Shown piece after piece: positions 10,845 through 20,806 of a stretch of DNA of 64,000 nucleotides; the first letter of the stretch is position 1, and every line of letters starts with the position of its first letter. The DNA comes from Necropsobacter massiliensis (lineage in GTDB: Bacteria > Pseudomonadota > Gammaproteobacteria > Enterobacterales > Pasteurellaceae), in contig NZ_LN776178.1 of the NCBI RefSeq assembly GCF_000827595.2, forward strand, positions 186,001 to 250,000, given 5' to 3'. The position numbers and the translations under genes are program-made. The notes beneath the pieces are model-generated. The model saw nothing but the letters and a program-made list of their open reading frames with translations. It was not told where the DNA came from and ran no database searches.

Positions 10845-10869
10845 CCGCACGTAAAACGTGCGGTTTTTT
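10845..10869 (+). terminator. Rho-independent terminator after purL
   Basis: CCGCACGT (10845-10852) and ACGTGCGG (10856-10863) form a perfect 8-bp stem with a 3-base loop, followed by TTTTTT. Confidence 0.9.
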
Positions 10870-11301
10870 ATGTGTAGGTTTTGATTAAGACTTAATACGC
10901 ATAAATATAATTTTATTTATGTCGAGGGGGCGACTAATAATATCCGAGAGGGAATACGTTCGGCTGACTTTTGGTAGTGTTTGATATATGGGGGAATCTC
11001 AATATAGAAAGAAATACCAAAAGGCGGTGGTTTATGTCTAATCAAATCTTAACCTAAACAATCTCATTCAATAATCATTAATCACTATTGAACAAAATGG
11101 CAGTCAGTGTGTGGCTATGAAAAATGTATGGAAAGATAAGGCTTGCATAGAAAACACTGGTTCATTAATGCTTCAACCTAAACCATATCGTAGAAATACT
11201 ATACATGGGGCGTTGGTCGGTCATTGTTGACGATCATTAGCCACACCGAAATGTTATCAAAACCGACCGCACTTTTTATCTGATTTATTTTATTATTTGA
11301 C
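10870..11301. other. Intergenic stretch without a recognisable gene
   Basis: About 430 bases between the purL terminator and the end of the protease gene. Only short frames are present, the longest visible being about 37 codons from an ATG at 11117, with no convincing ribosome site or family resemblance. An uptake signal (ACCGCACTT) lies near 11266. It may hold decayed sequence, but I cannot assign any function. Confidence 0.5.
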
Positions 11302-12069
11302 TTATTTTCGGGCACGGTAAATTGCCGTGGCTTGCGGCATTAAGCGCAGCAAATTGGCTTGTCGCTCGGCATCGCTCGGATGGGTTGAAGATAAGGCGGC
11401 CAGTACGCTTTTTGAACCGGAGGAGGCTTTTTGCATTTTGTCCCATAATCCCGGCGCCGCTTGAGGATTATAGCCGGCTTCTGCCATTAGAAATAAGCCC
11501 ACTTCATCGGCTTCGGTTTCTGCGCTGCGCGAATAAGGCTTGTCCAGCGCCCAGTCTTTAGTGAGTCCGACTACCATGGCGCTGCCATCGGAGCCGATTT
11601 GAGTTGATAACGCAACATGAGCAACCTGCGCCAGTATATTGGTAAATTGCCCCATATTCGCCTGTTTTCTGCCATGTTCTTTTAGCGAGTGCGCCATTTC
11701 ATGCGCCATAACCGTGGCAATTTCATCATCATTTAGCTTCAGGCTGTCCACCAGACCGGTATAAAACGCCATTTTGCCGCCCGGCATCGCCCAAGCATTA
11801 AGCTCTTTCGATTTGATGACCGTTAACTGCCAGTTGAATACTTGTCCGGTTTGATTTTCTTTGTCGGCGTAAGGGCGTATGGTATTGAAGACGTTACGGA
11901 TACGTTTGGCGGTTGCTGAGGTGGTATCCACGATGCCTTGCGTTTTGGCTTGATTGACGGTTTGGGTATAACTTAATGCCGCTTGTTGATTGATGCTGGC
12001 GGAATCGACGCAGGCAGCCAGCAACGCAAGCACTGAGACGAAAGTCAATGTTGTTACCGTATTGCGCAT
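11302..12069 (-). CDS. M48 family metalloprotease, lipoprotein (LoiP/YcaL-like)
   Basis: A 255-residue membrane-anchored zinc protease probably involved in envelope protein quality control. The N-terminus MRNTVTTLTFVSVLALLAAC is a lipoprotein signal with lipobox LAAC. The zinc motif HEMAH sits near residue 135, and a third ligand region, SAETEADEVGLFLM, follows near 190. The frame extends upstream to 12144, but the ATG at 12069 gives the correct signal peptide. It lies downstream of ppa on the same strand, with a terminator-like hairpin between them. Confidence 0.9.
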   Translation of the reverse strand: MRNTVTTLTFVSVLALLAACVDSASINQQAALSYTQTVNQAKTQGIVDTTSATAKRIRNVFNTIRPYADKENQTGQVFNWQLTVIKSKELNAWAMPGGKMAFYTGLVDSLKLNDDEIATVMAHEMAHSLKEHGRKQANMGQFTNILAQVAHVALSTQIGSDGSAMVVGLTKDWALDKPYSRSAETEADEVGLFLMAEAGYNPQAAPGLWDKMQKASSGSKSVLAALSSTHPSDAERQANLLRLMPQATAIYRARK

Positions 12070-12104
12070 GATGGTGTTCCTATTCGTTTCTTTTGCTGAT
12101 TCAG

Positions 12105-12136
12105 ACAAAAAAATACCGTCCCATACAGAACGGTAT
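12105..12136 (-). terminator. Rho-independent terminator after ppa
   Basis: On the minus strand ATACCGT (from 12136) pairs with ACGGTAT (to 12113) and is followed by a run of seven T. It lies between the ppa stop and the protease start, so the two genes may be transcribed separately or with read-through. Confidence 0.8.
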
Positions 12137-12149
12137 GTTAACAATGTGA

Positions 12150-12677
12150 TTATTTTTTGGCGCGTTCAAAAGAATCCACAATTTCTTTACGGGCTTCGTT
12201 CACATCGCCCCAACCTTCGACTTTTACCCATTTGCCTGCTTCAAGCGCTTTATAGTTTTCAAAGAAATGCTGAATCTGTGCTTTCAATAATGCTGGTAAA
12301 TCATTCACATCTTTGATGTGATCATATTCTTTGCTTAATTTGCTGTGTGGTACCGCCACAACTTTGGCATCGCCGCCGGATTCGTCGGTCATTTTCAATA
12401 CGCCTACCGGACGGCAGCGAATCACCGAACCCGGCTGTAACGGATACGGTGTCGGCACCAGTACATCGACCGGATCACCGTCGGAAGAAAGCGTATGATT
12501 GACATAACCGTAGTTTGCTGGGTAAAACATCGCCGTTGCCATAAAACGGTCAACAAATAAGGTGCCAGTTTCTTTATCGACTTCATATTTAATCGGATCC
12601 GAGTTCGCTGGAATCTCAATTACGACATAAATATCATCCGGCAATGCTTTGCCCGCCGGTACGTTTTCTAAACCCAT
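12150..12677 (-). CDS. ppa: Inorganic pyrophosphatase, family I
   Basis: Soluble magnesium-dependent enzyme that hydrolyses pyrophosphate and drives biosynthetic reactions. The 175-residue length matches hexameric bacterial PPases. Visible landmarks are the start [32 protein letters not shown] near residue 52, and the metal-binding motif DGDPVDVLV near 66. A promoter with TATAAT lies just upstream on the minus strand and a terminator follows the stop. Confidence 0.97.
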   Translation of the reverse strand: MGLENVPAGKALPDDIYVVIEIPANSDPIKYEVDKETGTLFVDRFMATAMFYPANYGYVNHTLSSDGDPVDVLVPTPYPLQPGSVIRCRPVGVLKMTDESGGDAKVVAVPHSKLSKEYDHIKDVNDLPALLKAQIQHFFENYKALEAGKWVKVEGWGDVNEARKEIVDSFERAKK

Positions 12678-12721
12678 TGTGTGTTCCTTCTTAAAAAGTT
12701 AAGTGTGAATAAAACGGCTCA

Positions 12722-12751
12722 ATTATAGCTTTATTCGCCAGCCGTTGTCGA
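12722..12751 (-). promoter_or_regulatory. ppa promoter
   Basis: Read on the minus strand, TCGACA (12751-12746) and a perfect TATAAT (12727-12722) are separated by 18 bases. The ppa start codon is 45 bases downstream. Confidence 0.55.
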
Positions 12752-12806
12752 GTTGTGCTGGCTCGCGCAGGCAAAAAGTCTGCCCGATATTTTCCGTTGC
12801 ACGCCA

Positions 12807-12835
12807 TTGTTCTTTTGATTTTGTACTATTATAAT
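12807..12835 (+). promoter_or_regulatory. mtr promoter
   Basis: A -35 TTGTTC (12807-12812) and a perfect -10 TATAAT (12830-12835) with a 17-base spacer. The mtr ATG is 34 bases downstream of the -10. Confidence 0.7.
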
Positions 12836-12840
12836 AGTTC
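12823..12840 (+). promoter_or_regulatory. Trp-repressor-like operator over the mtr -10 box
   Basis: The 18 bases GTACTATTATAATAGTTC contain a perfect 14-base palindrome (ACTATTATAATAGT). Read on the other strand the outer half-sites GAACTA...TAGTAC are the same, with the same 6-base gap, as in the E. coli trp operator (GAACTAGTTAACTAGTAC). The site covers the -10 box of a tryptophan permease gene, where TrpR control is expected. Confidence 0.6.
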
Positions 12841-12868
12841 AACTTTTAATTTGTAACGGAAATAAAAT

Positions 12869-14125
12869 ATGATTCATAACAAAATACCGTCGCTGTTCGG
12901 CGGTGCCATGATTATCGCCGGCGGCACGATTGGTGCAGGCATGTTGGCTAATCCGACTTCCACTGCCGGCGTTTGGTTTATCGGCTCGATAATGGTGTTG
13001 ATTTATACTTGGTTTTGCATGACCACATCAGGGCTGATGCTGCTGGAAGCCAATCTGCATTATCCCTCCGGCGCCAGTTTTGATACCATTGTGAAAGACC
13101 TGCTCGGTAAAGGCTGGAATCTGATCAACGGGTTATCGGTGGCGTTTGTGTTGTATATTCTGACCTATGCCTATATCACCTCAGGCGGCGGGATTACAGA
13201 AAGTTTTCTCAATCAATTGCTCAGTTCCGAACAAAGTGCGGTAGAAATCGGGCGTACTTTCGGCTCGCTGATTTTCTGTATTATTCTGGCGGCGTTTGTG
13301 TGGCTGTCCACTAAAGCGGTGGATCGAGTAAGCACATTACTGATTGCCGGCATGGTGATTTCTTTCGTGCTGTCTATTACCGGTCTGGTGTCTTCGGTAA
13401 AACCTGAGGTGCTGTTCGACAGCATCGCGCAGGGCGAGCCGCATTATCTGTCTTATGTGTGGGTTGCATTACCGGTATGTCTGGTGTCTTTCGGGTTTCA
13501 TCAGAATGTTCCGAGCCTGGTGAAATATTATCATCGCGACGGTAATCGGGTGATGAAGTCGGTGTTTGTCGGCACGCTGATTGCATTAATTATCTATATC
13601 ATATGGCAGTTGGCAGTTCAGGGGAATCTGCCGCGAGCCGAATTCGCACCGGTGATTGAAAAAGGCGGTGACATTGCGGTATTGCTGGATGCGCTGAGCA
13701 GTTACGTACAAACGGATTATATCGGTTTGATATTACGCTTTTTTGCTTATATGGCGATTGCCAGTTCGTTTCTCGGCGTAACGCTCGGGTTGTTTGATTA
13801 TATTGCCGATTTGTTCAAACTGGACGACAGTGCCGCAGGCAGAACGAAAACCGCGTTGTTGACTTTTTTACCGCCGTTAATTCTCAGTTTGCTGTTCCCT
13901 TTCGGTTTTGTGATCGCGATCGGTTATGCCGGTCTGGCGGCGACCATTTGGGCGGCGATTGTGCCGGCGTTGTTGGCGAAAGCCTGCCGGCGCAAATTTC
14001 CGCACCGCAGTTATACGGTGTATGGTGGTAATGTGATGATTTATTTCATTATTTTATTCGGCCTGTTGAATATTTTTGCACAGTTGGCGATGCAATTCGG
14101 CTGGTTGCCGGTGTTTAAAGGATAA
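12869..14125 (+). CDS. mtr: Tryptophan-specific permease Mtr (aromatic amino acid permease family)
   Basis: Proton-coupled tryptophan importer in the inner membrane. The 418-residue protein has about eleven hydrophobic segments. It closely follows the E. coli Mtr pattern in several places: GGTIGAGMLANP near residue 18, SFDTIVKDLLGKGWN near 70, FVLYILTYAYI near 92, and SSFLGVTLGLFDYIADLF near 298. The TrpR-like operator over the promoter favours Mtr over the related TyrP. A methyltransferase gene starts one base after the stop codon. Confidence 0.9.
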   Translation: MIHNKIPSLFGGAMIIAGGTIGAGMLANPTSTAGVWFIGSIMVLIYTWFCMTTSGLMLLEANLHYPSGASFDTIVKDLLGKGWNLINGLSVAFVLYILTYAYITSGGGITESFLNQLLSSEQSAVEIGRTFGSLIFCIILAAFVWLSTKAVDRVSTLLIAGMVISFVLSITGLVSSVKPEVLFDSIAQGEPHYLSYVWVALPVCLVSFGFHQNVPSLVKYYHRDGNRVMKSVFVGTLIALIIYIIWQLAVQGNLPRAEFAPVIEKGGDIAVLLDALSSYVQTDYIGLILRFFAYMAIASSFLGVTLGLFDYIADLFKLDDSAAGRTKTALLTFLPPLILSLLFPFGFVIAIGYAGLAATIWAAIVPALLAKACRRKFPHRSYTVYGGNVMIYFIILFGLLNIFAQLAMQFGWLPVFKG

Positions 14126-14126
14126 G

Positions 14127-14882
14127 ATGTTGCAGCAATCCGTTTATGATCACGCGGAGTTTTTCGCGTTATATCAAAAATTACGCAGCAATCCGCACAG
14201 TGTAAATGAAATCGTCGAGAAACCGACCATGTTGGCGTTACTGCCCGATTTAAACGGCAAAAAAGTGTTGGACATGGGCTGTGGCACGGGCGAGCATTTG
14301 TGTCTTTATCTACAGCGCGGCGCCGCTTTTGTGGTCGGCATGGATTTATCACAAACCATGCTCAAACAGGCGCAAGTCGAATTGGAAAAACTGGCGAAAA
14401 ATCGACCGCACTTTGCGCTTTATCATTTACCGATGGAAAATCTTTCGGCACTGCCGCAAGCGGAGTTTGATGTGATCACCAGCTCATTTGCCTTTCATTA
14501 TGTTGAGGATTTTTCTGCGCTGTTAGCTCAAATCTACGCCAAGCTCAAGGCGGGCGGCGAGCTGGTGTTTTCTCAGGAACATCCTATTGTCACCTGTTAT
14601 CGCGACGGTGAGCGCTGGGAAAAGGATGAAAACAAACGTCAGATTGCCTATCGCCTGAATTATTATCGCGAAGAAGGCGAGCGCACCCGGCGCTGGTTTC
14701 GCCAACCTTTTAACACCTATCACCGTACCGTGGCGACCATTATGAATAATTTGATTGCCGCCGGTTTTCGGATTGAACATATCGCCGAACCGATGCTAAC
14801 GCAGCAGCCGCAATGGCAGGCGGAGTTCAAGGATTTACAGCATCGCCCGCTATTATTTTTTGTCAAGGCAAAAAAAGAGTAA
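14127..14882 (+). CDS. Class I SAM-dependent methyltransferase
   Basis: A 251-residue methyltransferase of the Methyltransf_11/BioC-like group. The SAM-binding motif VLDMGCGTGEHL is near residue 47 and the acidic end of strand 2 follows in VVGMDLSQTML near 70. The substrate cannot be told from sequence. The frame is open from 14076, but the ATG at 14127 has AAAGGATAAG before it and begins one base after the mtr stop, suggesting translational coupling. An uptake signal is embedded near 14405. Confidence 0.85.
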   Translation: MLQQSVYDHAEFFALYQKLRSNPHSVNEIVEKPTMLALLPDLNGKKVLDMGCGTGEHLCLYLQRGAAFVVGMDLSQTMLKQAQVELEKLAKNRPHFALYHLPMENLSALPQAEFDVITSSFAFHYVEDFSALLAQIYAKLKAGGELVFSQEHPIVTCYRDGERWEKDENKRQIAYRLNYYREEGERTRRWFRQPFNTYHRTVATIMNNLIAAGFRIEHIAEPMLTQQPQWQAEFKDLQHRPLLFFVKAKKE

Positions 14883-14889
14883 AAAAGTC

Positions 14890-14918
14890 TTGCTTGGCGA
14901 CAATTTTCCGAGTAGATT
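14890..14918 (+). promoter_or_regulatory. Histidine operon promoter
   Basis: TTGCTT (14890-14895) and TAGATT (14913-14918) with a 17-base spacer, 29 bases upstream of the leader-peptide ATG. Confidence 0.55.
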
Positions 14919-14947
14919 AAATGTCAAGCAATTTTGGAGCAAACAAC

Positions 14948-14995
14948 ATGAATTTCAACCGCACTTCTCATCATCACCATCATTCCCCTGATTAA
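14948..14995 (+). CDS. hisL: his operon leader peptide
   Basis: A 15-codon frame after GGAG (14936-14939) encodes MNFNRTSHHHHHSPD with five consecutive histidine codons, ending in the same PD as E. coli HisL. Ribosome stalling at the His run when charged tRNA-His is scarce would favour the antiterminator and allow hisG transcription. The codons for Asn-Arg-Thr-Ser contain a complete uptake-signal core, ACCGCACTT. Confidence 0.9.
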   Translation: MNFNRTSHHHHHSPD

Positions 14996-15059
14996 TCTTT
15001 CAGGCGTGTCGTGGTGCTTGGAAGATAACCTTCCGAGCCAGTGCAGTAGAAACCCATTC

Positions 15060-15097
15060 AAACCTCTCGGAAGACAACTTTCGAGAGGTTTTTTTAT
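15060..15097 (+). terminator. his attenuator terminator
   Basis: AAACCTCTCG (15060-15069) pairs with CGAGAGGTTT (15082-15091) and is followed by a T run. It lies between hisL and hisG. Upstream segments around 15008-15045 can form alternative pairings, as needed for attenuation. Confidence 0.85.
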
Positions 15098-15124
15098 CAT
15101 TAAATTTGCAGATAAGGAAAAAAT

Positions 15125-16024
15125 ATGGCAGACAACAAACGCTTAAGAATCGCACTACAGAAAAAAGGTCGTTTAAGTAAAGACTGCGCCGAACTGCTTA
15201 GTCAGTGCGGGGTAAAAATCAACTGGAACGAACAGCGCCTAATTGCCTATTCGGAAAATATGCCGATTGAAATTCTGCGCGTGCGCGATGATGATATTCC
15301 GGGCTTGGTGTTCGACGGCGTGGTGGATCTCGGTATCATCGGCGAAAACGTGCTGGAAGAGGAAGAACTGGGACGCCTTGCCGCGGGCGAATGTGTCACC
15401 TATAAAAAATTGCGCCAACTGGATTTCGGCGGCTGCCGTTTGTCGCTGGCGGTGGATCGCGATCATCAATATCACAATGTGCAGGATTTCGCCGATGCGC
15501 GCATTGCCACCTCTTACCCGAATTTGCTCAAACGTTATATGAAGGCGCAACAGGTTCCGTTTAAAAGCACCTTACTGAACGGTTCGGTGGAAGTGGCACC
15601 GAGCGCTGGACTTGCTGATGCGATTTGCGATTTGGTGTCGTCGGGAGCGACGCTGGAAGCGAACGGCTTGAAAGAAGTGGAGGTGATTTATCGGTCCAAG
15701 GCTTGTTTGATTCAGCGTGCAGAACCGTTAAGCGCAGATAAACAGCTGCTGGTAAACCGTCTGTTGACTCGCATTCAAGGCGTTTCGCAGGCGCGCGAAT
15801 CCAAATATATTATGCTGCATGCTCCGAAAGATAAGCTGGAACAGATTACCGCACTATTGCCGGGGGTGGAAAATCCGACCATTCTGCCGCTGGCGCATGA
15901 TAATGCCAGAGTCGCTATGCACGTAGTCAGTCAGGAAAACCTGTTTTGGGAAACCATGGAACGTTTAAAAGAAGCCGGCGCCAGCTCGATTCTGGTGTTG
16001 CCGATTGAAAAAATGATGGCGTAA
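15125..16024 (+). CDS. hisG: ATP phosphoribosyltransferase, long form
   Basis: First enzyme of histidine synthesis: joins ATP and PRPP to give phosphoribosyl-ATP, and is feedback-inhibited by histidine. The 299-residue length is that of the long HisG, with an N-terminal bilobal catalytic domain ([19 protein letters not shown] near the start, [15 protein letters not shown] near residue 65) and a C-terminal regulatory ACT-like domain from about residue 225. First structural gene after the attenuator; hisD follows 27 bases later. Confidence 0.97.
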   Translation: MADNKRLRIALQKKGRLSKDCAELLSQCGVKINWNEQRLIAYSENMPIEILRVRDDDIPGLVFDGVVDLGIIGENVLEEEELGRLAAGECVTYKKLRQLDFGGCRLSLAVDRDHQYHNVQDFADARIATSYPNLLKRYMKAQQVPFKSTLLNGSVEVAPSAGLADAICDLVSSGATLEANGLKEVEVIYRSKACLIQRAEPLSADKQLLVNRLLTRIQGVSQARESKYIMLHAPKDKLEQITALLPGVENPTILPLAHDNARVAMHVVSQENLFWETMERLKEAGASSILVLPIEKMMA

Positions 16025-16051
16025 TCCGCCCGCAACATAAGAGATAATAAG

Positions 16052-17338
16052 ATGCAAACCTTAATCTGGAACAACCTTACCGAAACCGAAAAACAACAAG
16101 CGCTGACTCGCCCGGCAATTTCCGCCTCCGACGATATAAAAAGTGCGGTGGAAAATATTATAAATTTAGTTAATGCTGAGGGAGATCGCGCGCTGTTTGA
16201 GTTAACCGAAAAGTTCGATAACACCAAGCTCGACAGCTTGCTCGTGTCGGAACAGCAAATTGCACAGGCAAGCGCGCGCATTCCCGAGGCGTTGAAACAG
16301 GCGATTCAAAATGCGAAACGTAATATCACCGCTTTTCACCAAGCGCAAAAATCGCAAGCCGTTGATGTGGAAACGCAACCGGGCGTACGCTGTCAGGTAG
16401 TTACCCGCCCGATAAATCGGGTCGGACTGTATATTCCAGGCGGTTCGGCGCCGCTGTTTTCCACCGTGTTAATGTTGTCGATTCCGGCAAATATCGCCGG
16501 CTGTAAAACAGTCGTACTTTGTTCCCCGCCACCGATTGCCGATGAAATTCTTTATACTGCTAAGCTGTGCGGCGTGGGAACCATTTATGCGATTGGCGGT
16601 GCGCAGGCGATTGCGGCAATGGCGTTCGGTACCAAAACTGTGGTTAAAGTGGATAAAATTTTCGGACCGGGCAACGCCTTTGTCACCGAAGCAAAACGGC
16701 AGGTTAGCCAGTTAATTAACGGCGCGAATATCGATATGCCGGCGGGGCCGTCGGAAGTCTTGGTGTTGGCGGACGGCAGTGCCGATCCGGAGTTTGTCGC
16801 CAGCGATCTGCTTTCGCAGGCGGAACACGGCGCCGACAGCCAGGTGATGTTAGTTACGCCGAGCCGAGAATTAGCCGCGCAAACCGAACGGGCGATCGAA
16901 CGCCAGCTAACTTTGCTGCCGCGCGCCGAAACTGCGCGTAAAGCGCTGTCTCACAGCCGCACGTTTATCGCCGAAGATTTGTCGCAATGTGTTGCGATCA
17001 GCAACCGATATGCACCCGAACATTTGGTTGTGCAAGTAGAAAATGCTCGTGATTTACTGCCGTCGTTAGATAACGCAGGGTCCATTTTCCTCGGTGCTTA
17101 TTCGCCGGAAAGCATGGGCGACTACGCCAGCGGCACCAATCATGTGCTGCCGACTTATGGTTACACCCGCACTTATTCCAGCCTCGGTTTGGCGGATTTC
17201 AGCAAACGCATGACCGTGCAGGAACTCACCCCGCAAGGCTTTAAAGCGCTGGCTAACACCGTTGAATTAATGGCAAGTGCGGAGCAGTTGGAGGCGCATA
17301 AACAGGCAGTAAGCATTCGACTGGCGAAAATCAAATAG
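16052..17338 (+). CDS. hisD: Histidinol dehydrogenase
   Basis: Last two steps of histidine synthesis: oxidises histidinol to histidine using NAD and zinc. The 428-residue protein has the typical length. It shows [17 protein letters not shown] near residue 125, [17 protein letters not shown] near 205, [14 protein letters not shown] near 228 and EHLVVQVEN near 325. An uptake signal lies near the 5' end at 16140. Confidence 0.97.
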   Translation: MQTLIWNNLTETEKQQALTRPAISASDDIKSAVENIINLVNAEGDRALFELTEKFDNTKLDSLLVSEQQIAQASARIPEALKQAIQNAKRNITAFHQAQKSQAVDVETQPGVRCQVVTRPINRVGLYIPGGSAPLFSTVLMLSIPANIAGCKTVVLCSPPPIADEILYTAKLCGVGTIYAIGGAQAIAAMAFGTKTVVKVDKIFGPGNAFVTEAKRQVSQLINGANIDMPAGPSEVLVLADGSADPEFVASDLLSQAEHGADSQVMLVTPSRELAAQTERAIERQLTLLPRAETARKALSHSRTFIAEDLSQCVAISNRYAPEHLVVQVENARDLLPSLDNAGSIFLGAYSPESMGDYASGTNHVLPTYGYTRTYSSLGLADFSKRMTVQELTPQGFKALANTVELMASAEQLEAHKQAVSIRLAKIK

Positions 17339-17369
17339 CGATTTTGACCGTTTAATTAAGGTGAAAATC

Positions 17370-17624
17370 ATGAATAATCTGATTGAAATTTACCAAATCC
17401 AAGACGGGCAAACGCAGGTCGAAGTGCGGTTTGAACAGGAAACTGCGTGGCTGTCACAAGTGCAAATGGCTGCCTTGTTGGGGAAGGATGTTAGAACGAT
17501 TAATGAACACCTCGGAAAGGTTTTTAGCACAGGCGAATTAGCACCGTGCTCAACTATCCGGAAATTTCGGATAGTTCGGCGGAAAGACGCTCGTCTTATG
17601 AAAAGATACACAAGTCTAATGTAA
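17370..17624 (+). pseudogene. Truncated RhuM-like DNA-binding protein, N-terminal fragment only
   Basis: An 84-codon frame begins MNNLIEIYQIQDGQTQVEVR and continues ETAWLSQVQMAALLGKDVRT, the conserved N-terminus of the RhuM/virulence-protein family (normally several hundred residues, phage- or island-associated). After about residue 70 (STIRKFRIVRR) family resemblance fades and the frame stops, so the rest of the gene is missing. It lies between hisD and hisC inside the operon, 12 bases before hisC, with a plausible ribosome site (AAGGTGAAAATC). It could still make a short peptide, but is most likely a remnant. An uptake signal lies at about 17421. Confidence 0.7.
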
Positions 17625-18692
<1,068 letters not shown>

Positions 18693-18730
18693 TATATGAT
18701 GTATTGGATTAAACCGTAGGAAATACCGAA

Positions 18731-19825
18731 ATGACAGCACAATCTATCCTATTTATTGACCGCGACGGCACGTTAATTGACGAACCGAAAACCGATTTTC
18801 AGATCGATAGTCTGGAAAAGCTGAGCTTTGAACCGAATGTCATTCCCGCCTTGCTTAAACTGAAGCAAAAATATCGTTTCGTGATGGTGAGCAATCAAGA
18901 CGGTTTGGGCACGGATTCGTTCCCGCAAGAAAATTTTGACAAACCGCATCATGCGATGATGAAACTGTTCCGCTCGCAAGGAATTGAATTTGATGATGTC
19001 TTGATCTGCCCGCATAAACCGGAAGAACAGTGCGATTGCCGCAAGCCGAAGGTGAAACTCTTGGAAAAATATATCCGACACGAACTGTTTGATCCGGCGA
19101 CCAGCTTTGTCATCGGTGATCGTGCAACGGACGTACAGCTGGCGGACAATTTGGGCATTCGCGCCTTACAGTATCACCCTGATAAATTAAACTGGGATTT
19201 AATTGCCGAAAAGCTGCTTGGCGAACCTGTCACGAATATCGGCGAGCGCACACCGCGTTATGCCGAAGTAGTGCGCAAAACCAAAGAAACCGACATCAGC
19301 GTGCAGGTCTGGTTAGATGAAACCGGTATCAATCAAATTAATACCGGCGTCGGCTTTTTCGACCACATGCTCGACCAAATCGCCACTCATGGCGGATTTC
19401 GAATGAACATTCGCTGCAAAGGGGATTTATGGATCGACGAACATCATACCGTGGAAGACACCGCACTTGCGCTCGGTAGTGCACTTAAACAAGCTATCGG
19501 CGATAAACGCGGCATTGCTCGCTTTGGCTTCGTGCTGCCGATGGACGAATGCAAAGCCGAATGTGCGATGGATCTTTCCGGTCGTCCGTTTATCAAATTT
19601 AAAGCGGATTTTAAACGCGATAAAGTCGGCGATTTCAGCACCGAACTGACCGAGCATTTCTTTCAGTCCATTGCGTTTACTCTGTTTGCAACCTTGCATA
19701 TCAAAGCCAAGGGTGACAACGACCACCACAAAATCGAAAGTCTGTTTAAAGTGTTCGGCAGAACGCTCAGACAAGCGATTCGGATTGAAGGAAATGAATT
19801 GCCGAGCAGCAAAGGCGTGCTATAA
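18731..19825 (+). CDS. hisB: Bifunctional histidinol-phosphatase / imidazoleglycerol-phosphate dehydratase
   Basis: Two activities in one 364-residue chain, as in enteric bacteria. Residues 1 to about 165 form a HAD phosphatase with the nucleophile motif [14 protein letters not shown] near residue 10 and a zinc-binding Cys/His loop ([13 protein letters not shown] near 93). The rest is the dehydratase, with [18 protein letters not shown] near 207, [14 protein letters not shown] near 235 and the distal [14 protein letters not shown] near 328. The downstream gap to hisH is unusually long (239 bases). Confidence 0.97.
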   Translation: MTAQSILFIDRDGTLIDEPKTDFQIDSLEKLSFEPNVIPALLKLKQKYRFVMVSNQDGLGTDSFPQENFDKPHHAMMKLFRSQGIEFDDVLICPHKPEEQCDCRKPKVKLLEKYIRHELFDPATSFVIGDRATDVQLADNLGIRALQYHPDKLNWDLIAEKLLGEPVTNIGERTPRYAEVVRKTKETDISVQVWLDETGINQINTGVGFFDHMLDQIATHGGFRMNIRCKGDLWIDEHHTVEDTALALGSALKQAIGDKRGIARFGFVLPMDECKAECAMDLSGRPFIKFKADFKRDKVGDFSTELTEHFFQSIAFTLFATLHIKAKGDNDHHKIESLFKVFGRTLRQAIRIEGNELPSSKGVL

Positions 19826-20064
19826 CCGTAGCAATCAAGGCGATTTGTTCGAAAGTGCGGTCGGTTTCGGCAACATTTTTGTCGCTAAGATTCAATTGTG
19901 TTGAACCTTGGCACCGAACTTATCTGGTAAATGTTGCATACCGCAGCATCTTCCCTTGAGCGTTGTTGTGGTGCCTCAATACGCATTAATCATCATCGCG
20001 TTAAGGGCGCTTTTAATGATAAAAATGGCTGTTTTCAAATGGACATTGTTAATAGGAATAAATC
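19826..20064. other. Unexplained 239-base gap between hisB and hisH
   Basis: No frame here resembles a known protein, on either strand. An uptake signal (AAAGTGCGGT) lies near 19853. The sequence is of ordinary composition and could be decayed coding DNA, because short frames on both strands are broken by single stops. Confidence 0.5.
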
Positions 20065-20658
20065 ATGCAAACTATCATCATCATCGACACAGGTTGCGCC
20101 AACCTATCTTCCGTCAAATTCGCCTTTGACCGATTGGGTTATCGCGCTGAGATCAGCTGCGATCATCATCGAATCCAAGCGGCCGATAAATTACTGTTGC
20201 CCGGCGTGGGTACGGCGATTGCTGCGATGCGGAATCTGGAAGAACGCAAGTTGATCGAGACAATCCAGCACGCTACCCAACCCATGCTCGGCATTTGCTT
20301 GGGCATGCAGCTGATGACCGAATATTCCGGCGAAGGCAATGTATCGACCTTAAACTTGATGGACGGACATACGGATTTAATTCCGAATACGGGTTTGCCG
20401 TTGCCGCACATGGGCTGGAATAAGGTGCGTTATGCAGCGGATCACCCGCTGTTCGCCGGCATTGAGCAAGACAGCCACTTTTATTTTGTACATAGCTATG
20501 CGGTGATGCCGAATGCTAATACCATTGCCACCTGCGATTACGGCGCACCGTTTAGCGCCGCGCTGGCGCGCAAAAACTTCTACGGTGTGCAGTTTCACCC
20601 GGAACGCTCAGGCAAAAACGGCGCACAACTGCTGAAAAATTTTGTGCAAAATATATAG
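20065..20658 (+). CDS. hisH: Imidazole glycerol phosphate synthase, glutaminase subunit
   Basis: Class I glutamine amidotransferase that feeds ammonia to HisF. The 197-residue protein shows the nucleophile cysteine in MLGICLGMQLM near residue 78 and the His-Glu pair in GVQFHPERSG near 177. hisF, its partner, lies downstream after the inserted MOSC gene and hisA. The first direct-repeat copy begins directly after the stop codon. Confidence 0.97.
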   Translation: MQTIIIIDTGCANLSSVKFAFDRLGYRAEISCDHHRIQAADKLLLPGVGTAIAAMRNLEERKLIETIQHATQPMLGICLGMQLMTEYSGEGNVSTLNLMDGHTDLIPNTGLPLPHMGWNKVRYAADHPLFAGIEQDSHFYFVHSYAVMPNANTIATCDYGAPFSAALARKNFYGVQFHPERSGKNGAQLLKNFVQNI

Positions 20659-20746
20659 CCCTCTCCCTCCGAAAACCCTTAGCGGGTTTTCTCCACCCTC
20701 TCCCGCAAGCGGGCGAGGGGAATGAGGGAAAGTAAAGACGGTAGAG
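20659..20746 (+). repeat. Direct repeat copy A, double-hairpin type
   Basis: An about 88-base element starting CCCTCTCCCTCC. It contains two hairpins: AAAACCC/GGGTTTT (20672-20690) and CCCTCTCCCGC/GCGGGCGAGGG (about 20696-20719). The same element, nearly base for base and ending in ACGGTAG, recurs at 21527-21615. The two copies flank the MOSC gene inside the his operon. Confidence 0.9.
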
Positions 20747-20806
20747 GTTTCAATGTTATATGACAAAGGATATATGGGCTGCTGAAAAATTGTGTGGAGA
20801 ATGTGA

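Noticed and set aside
14960-14985. Short CAT/CAC repeat in the his leader as a microsatellite
   Set aside because: The run is explained by five His codons of the leader peptide.
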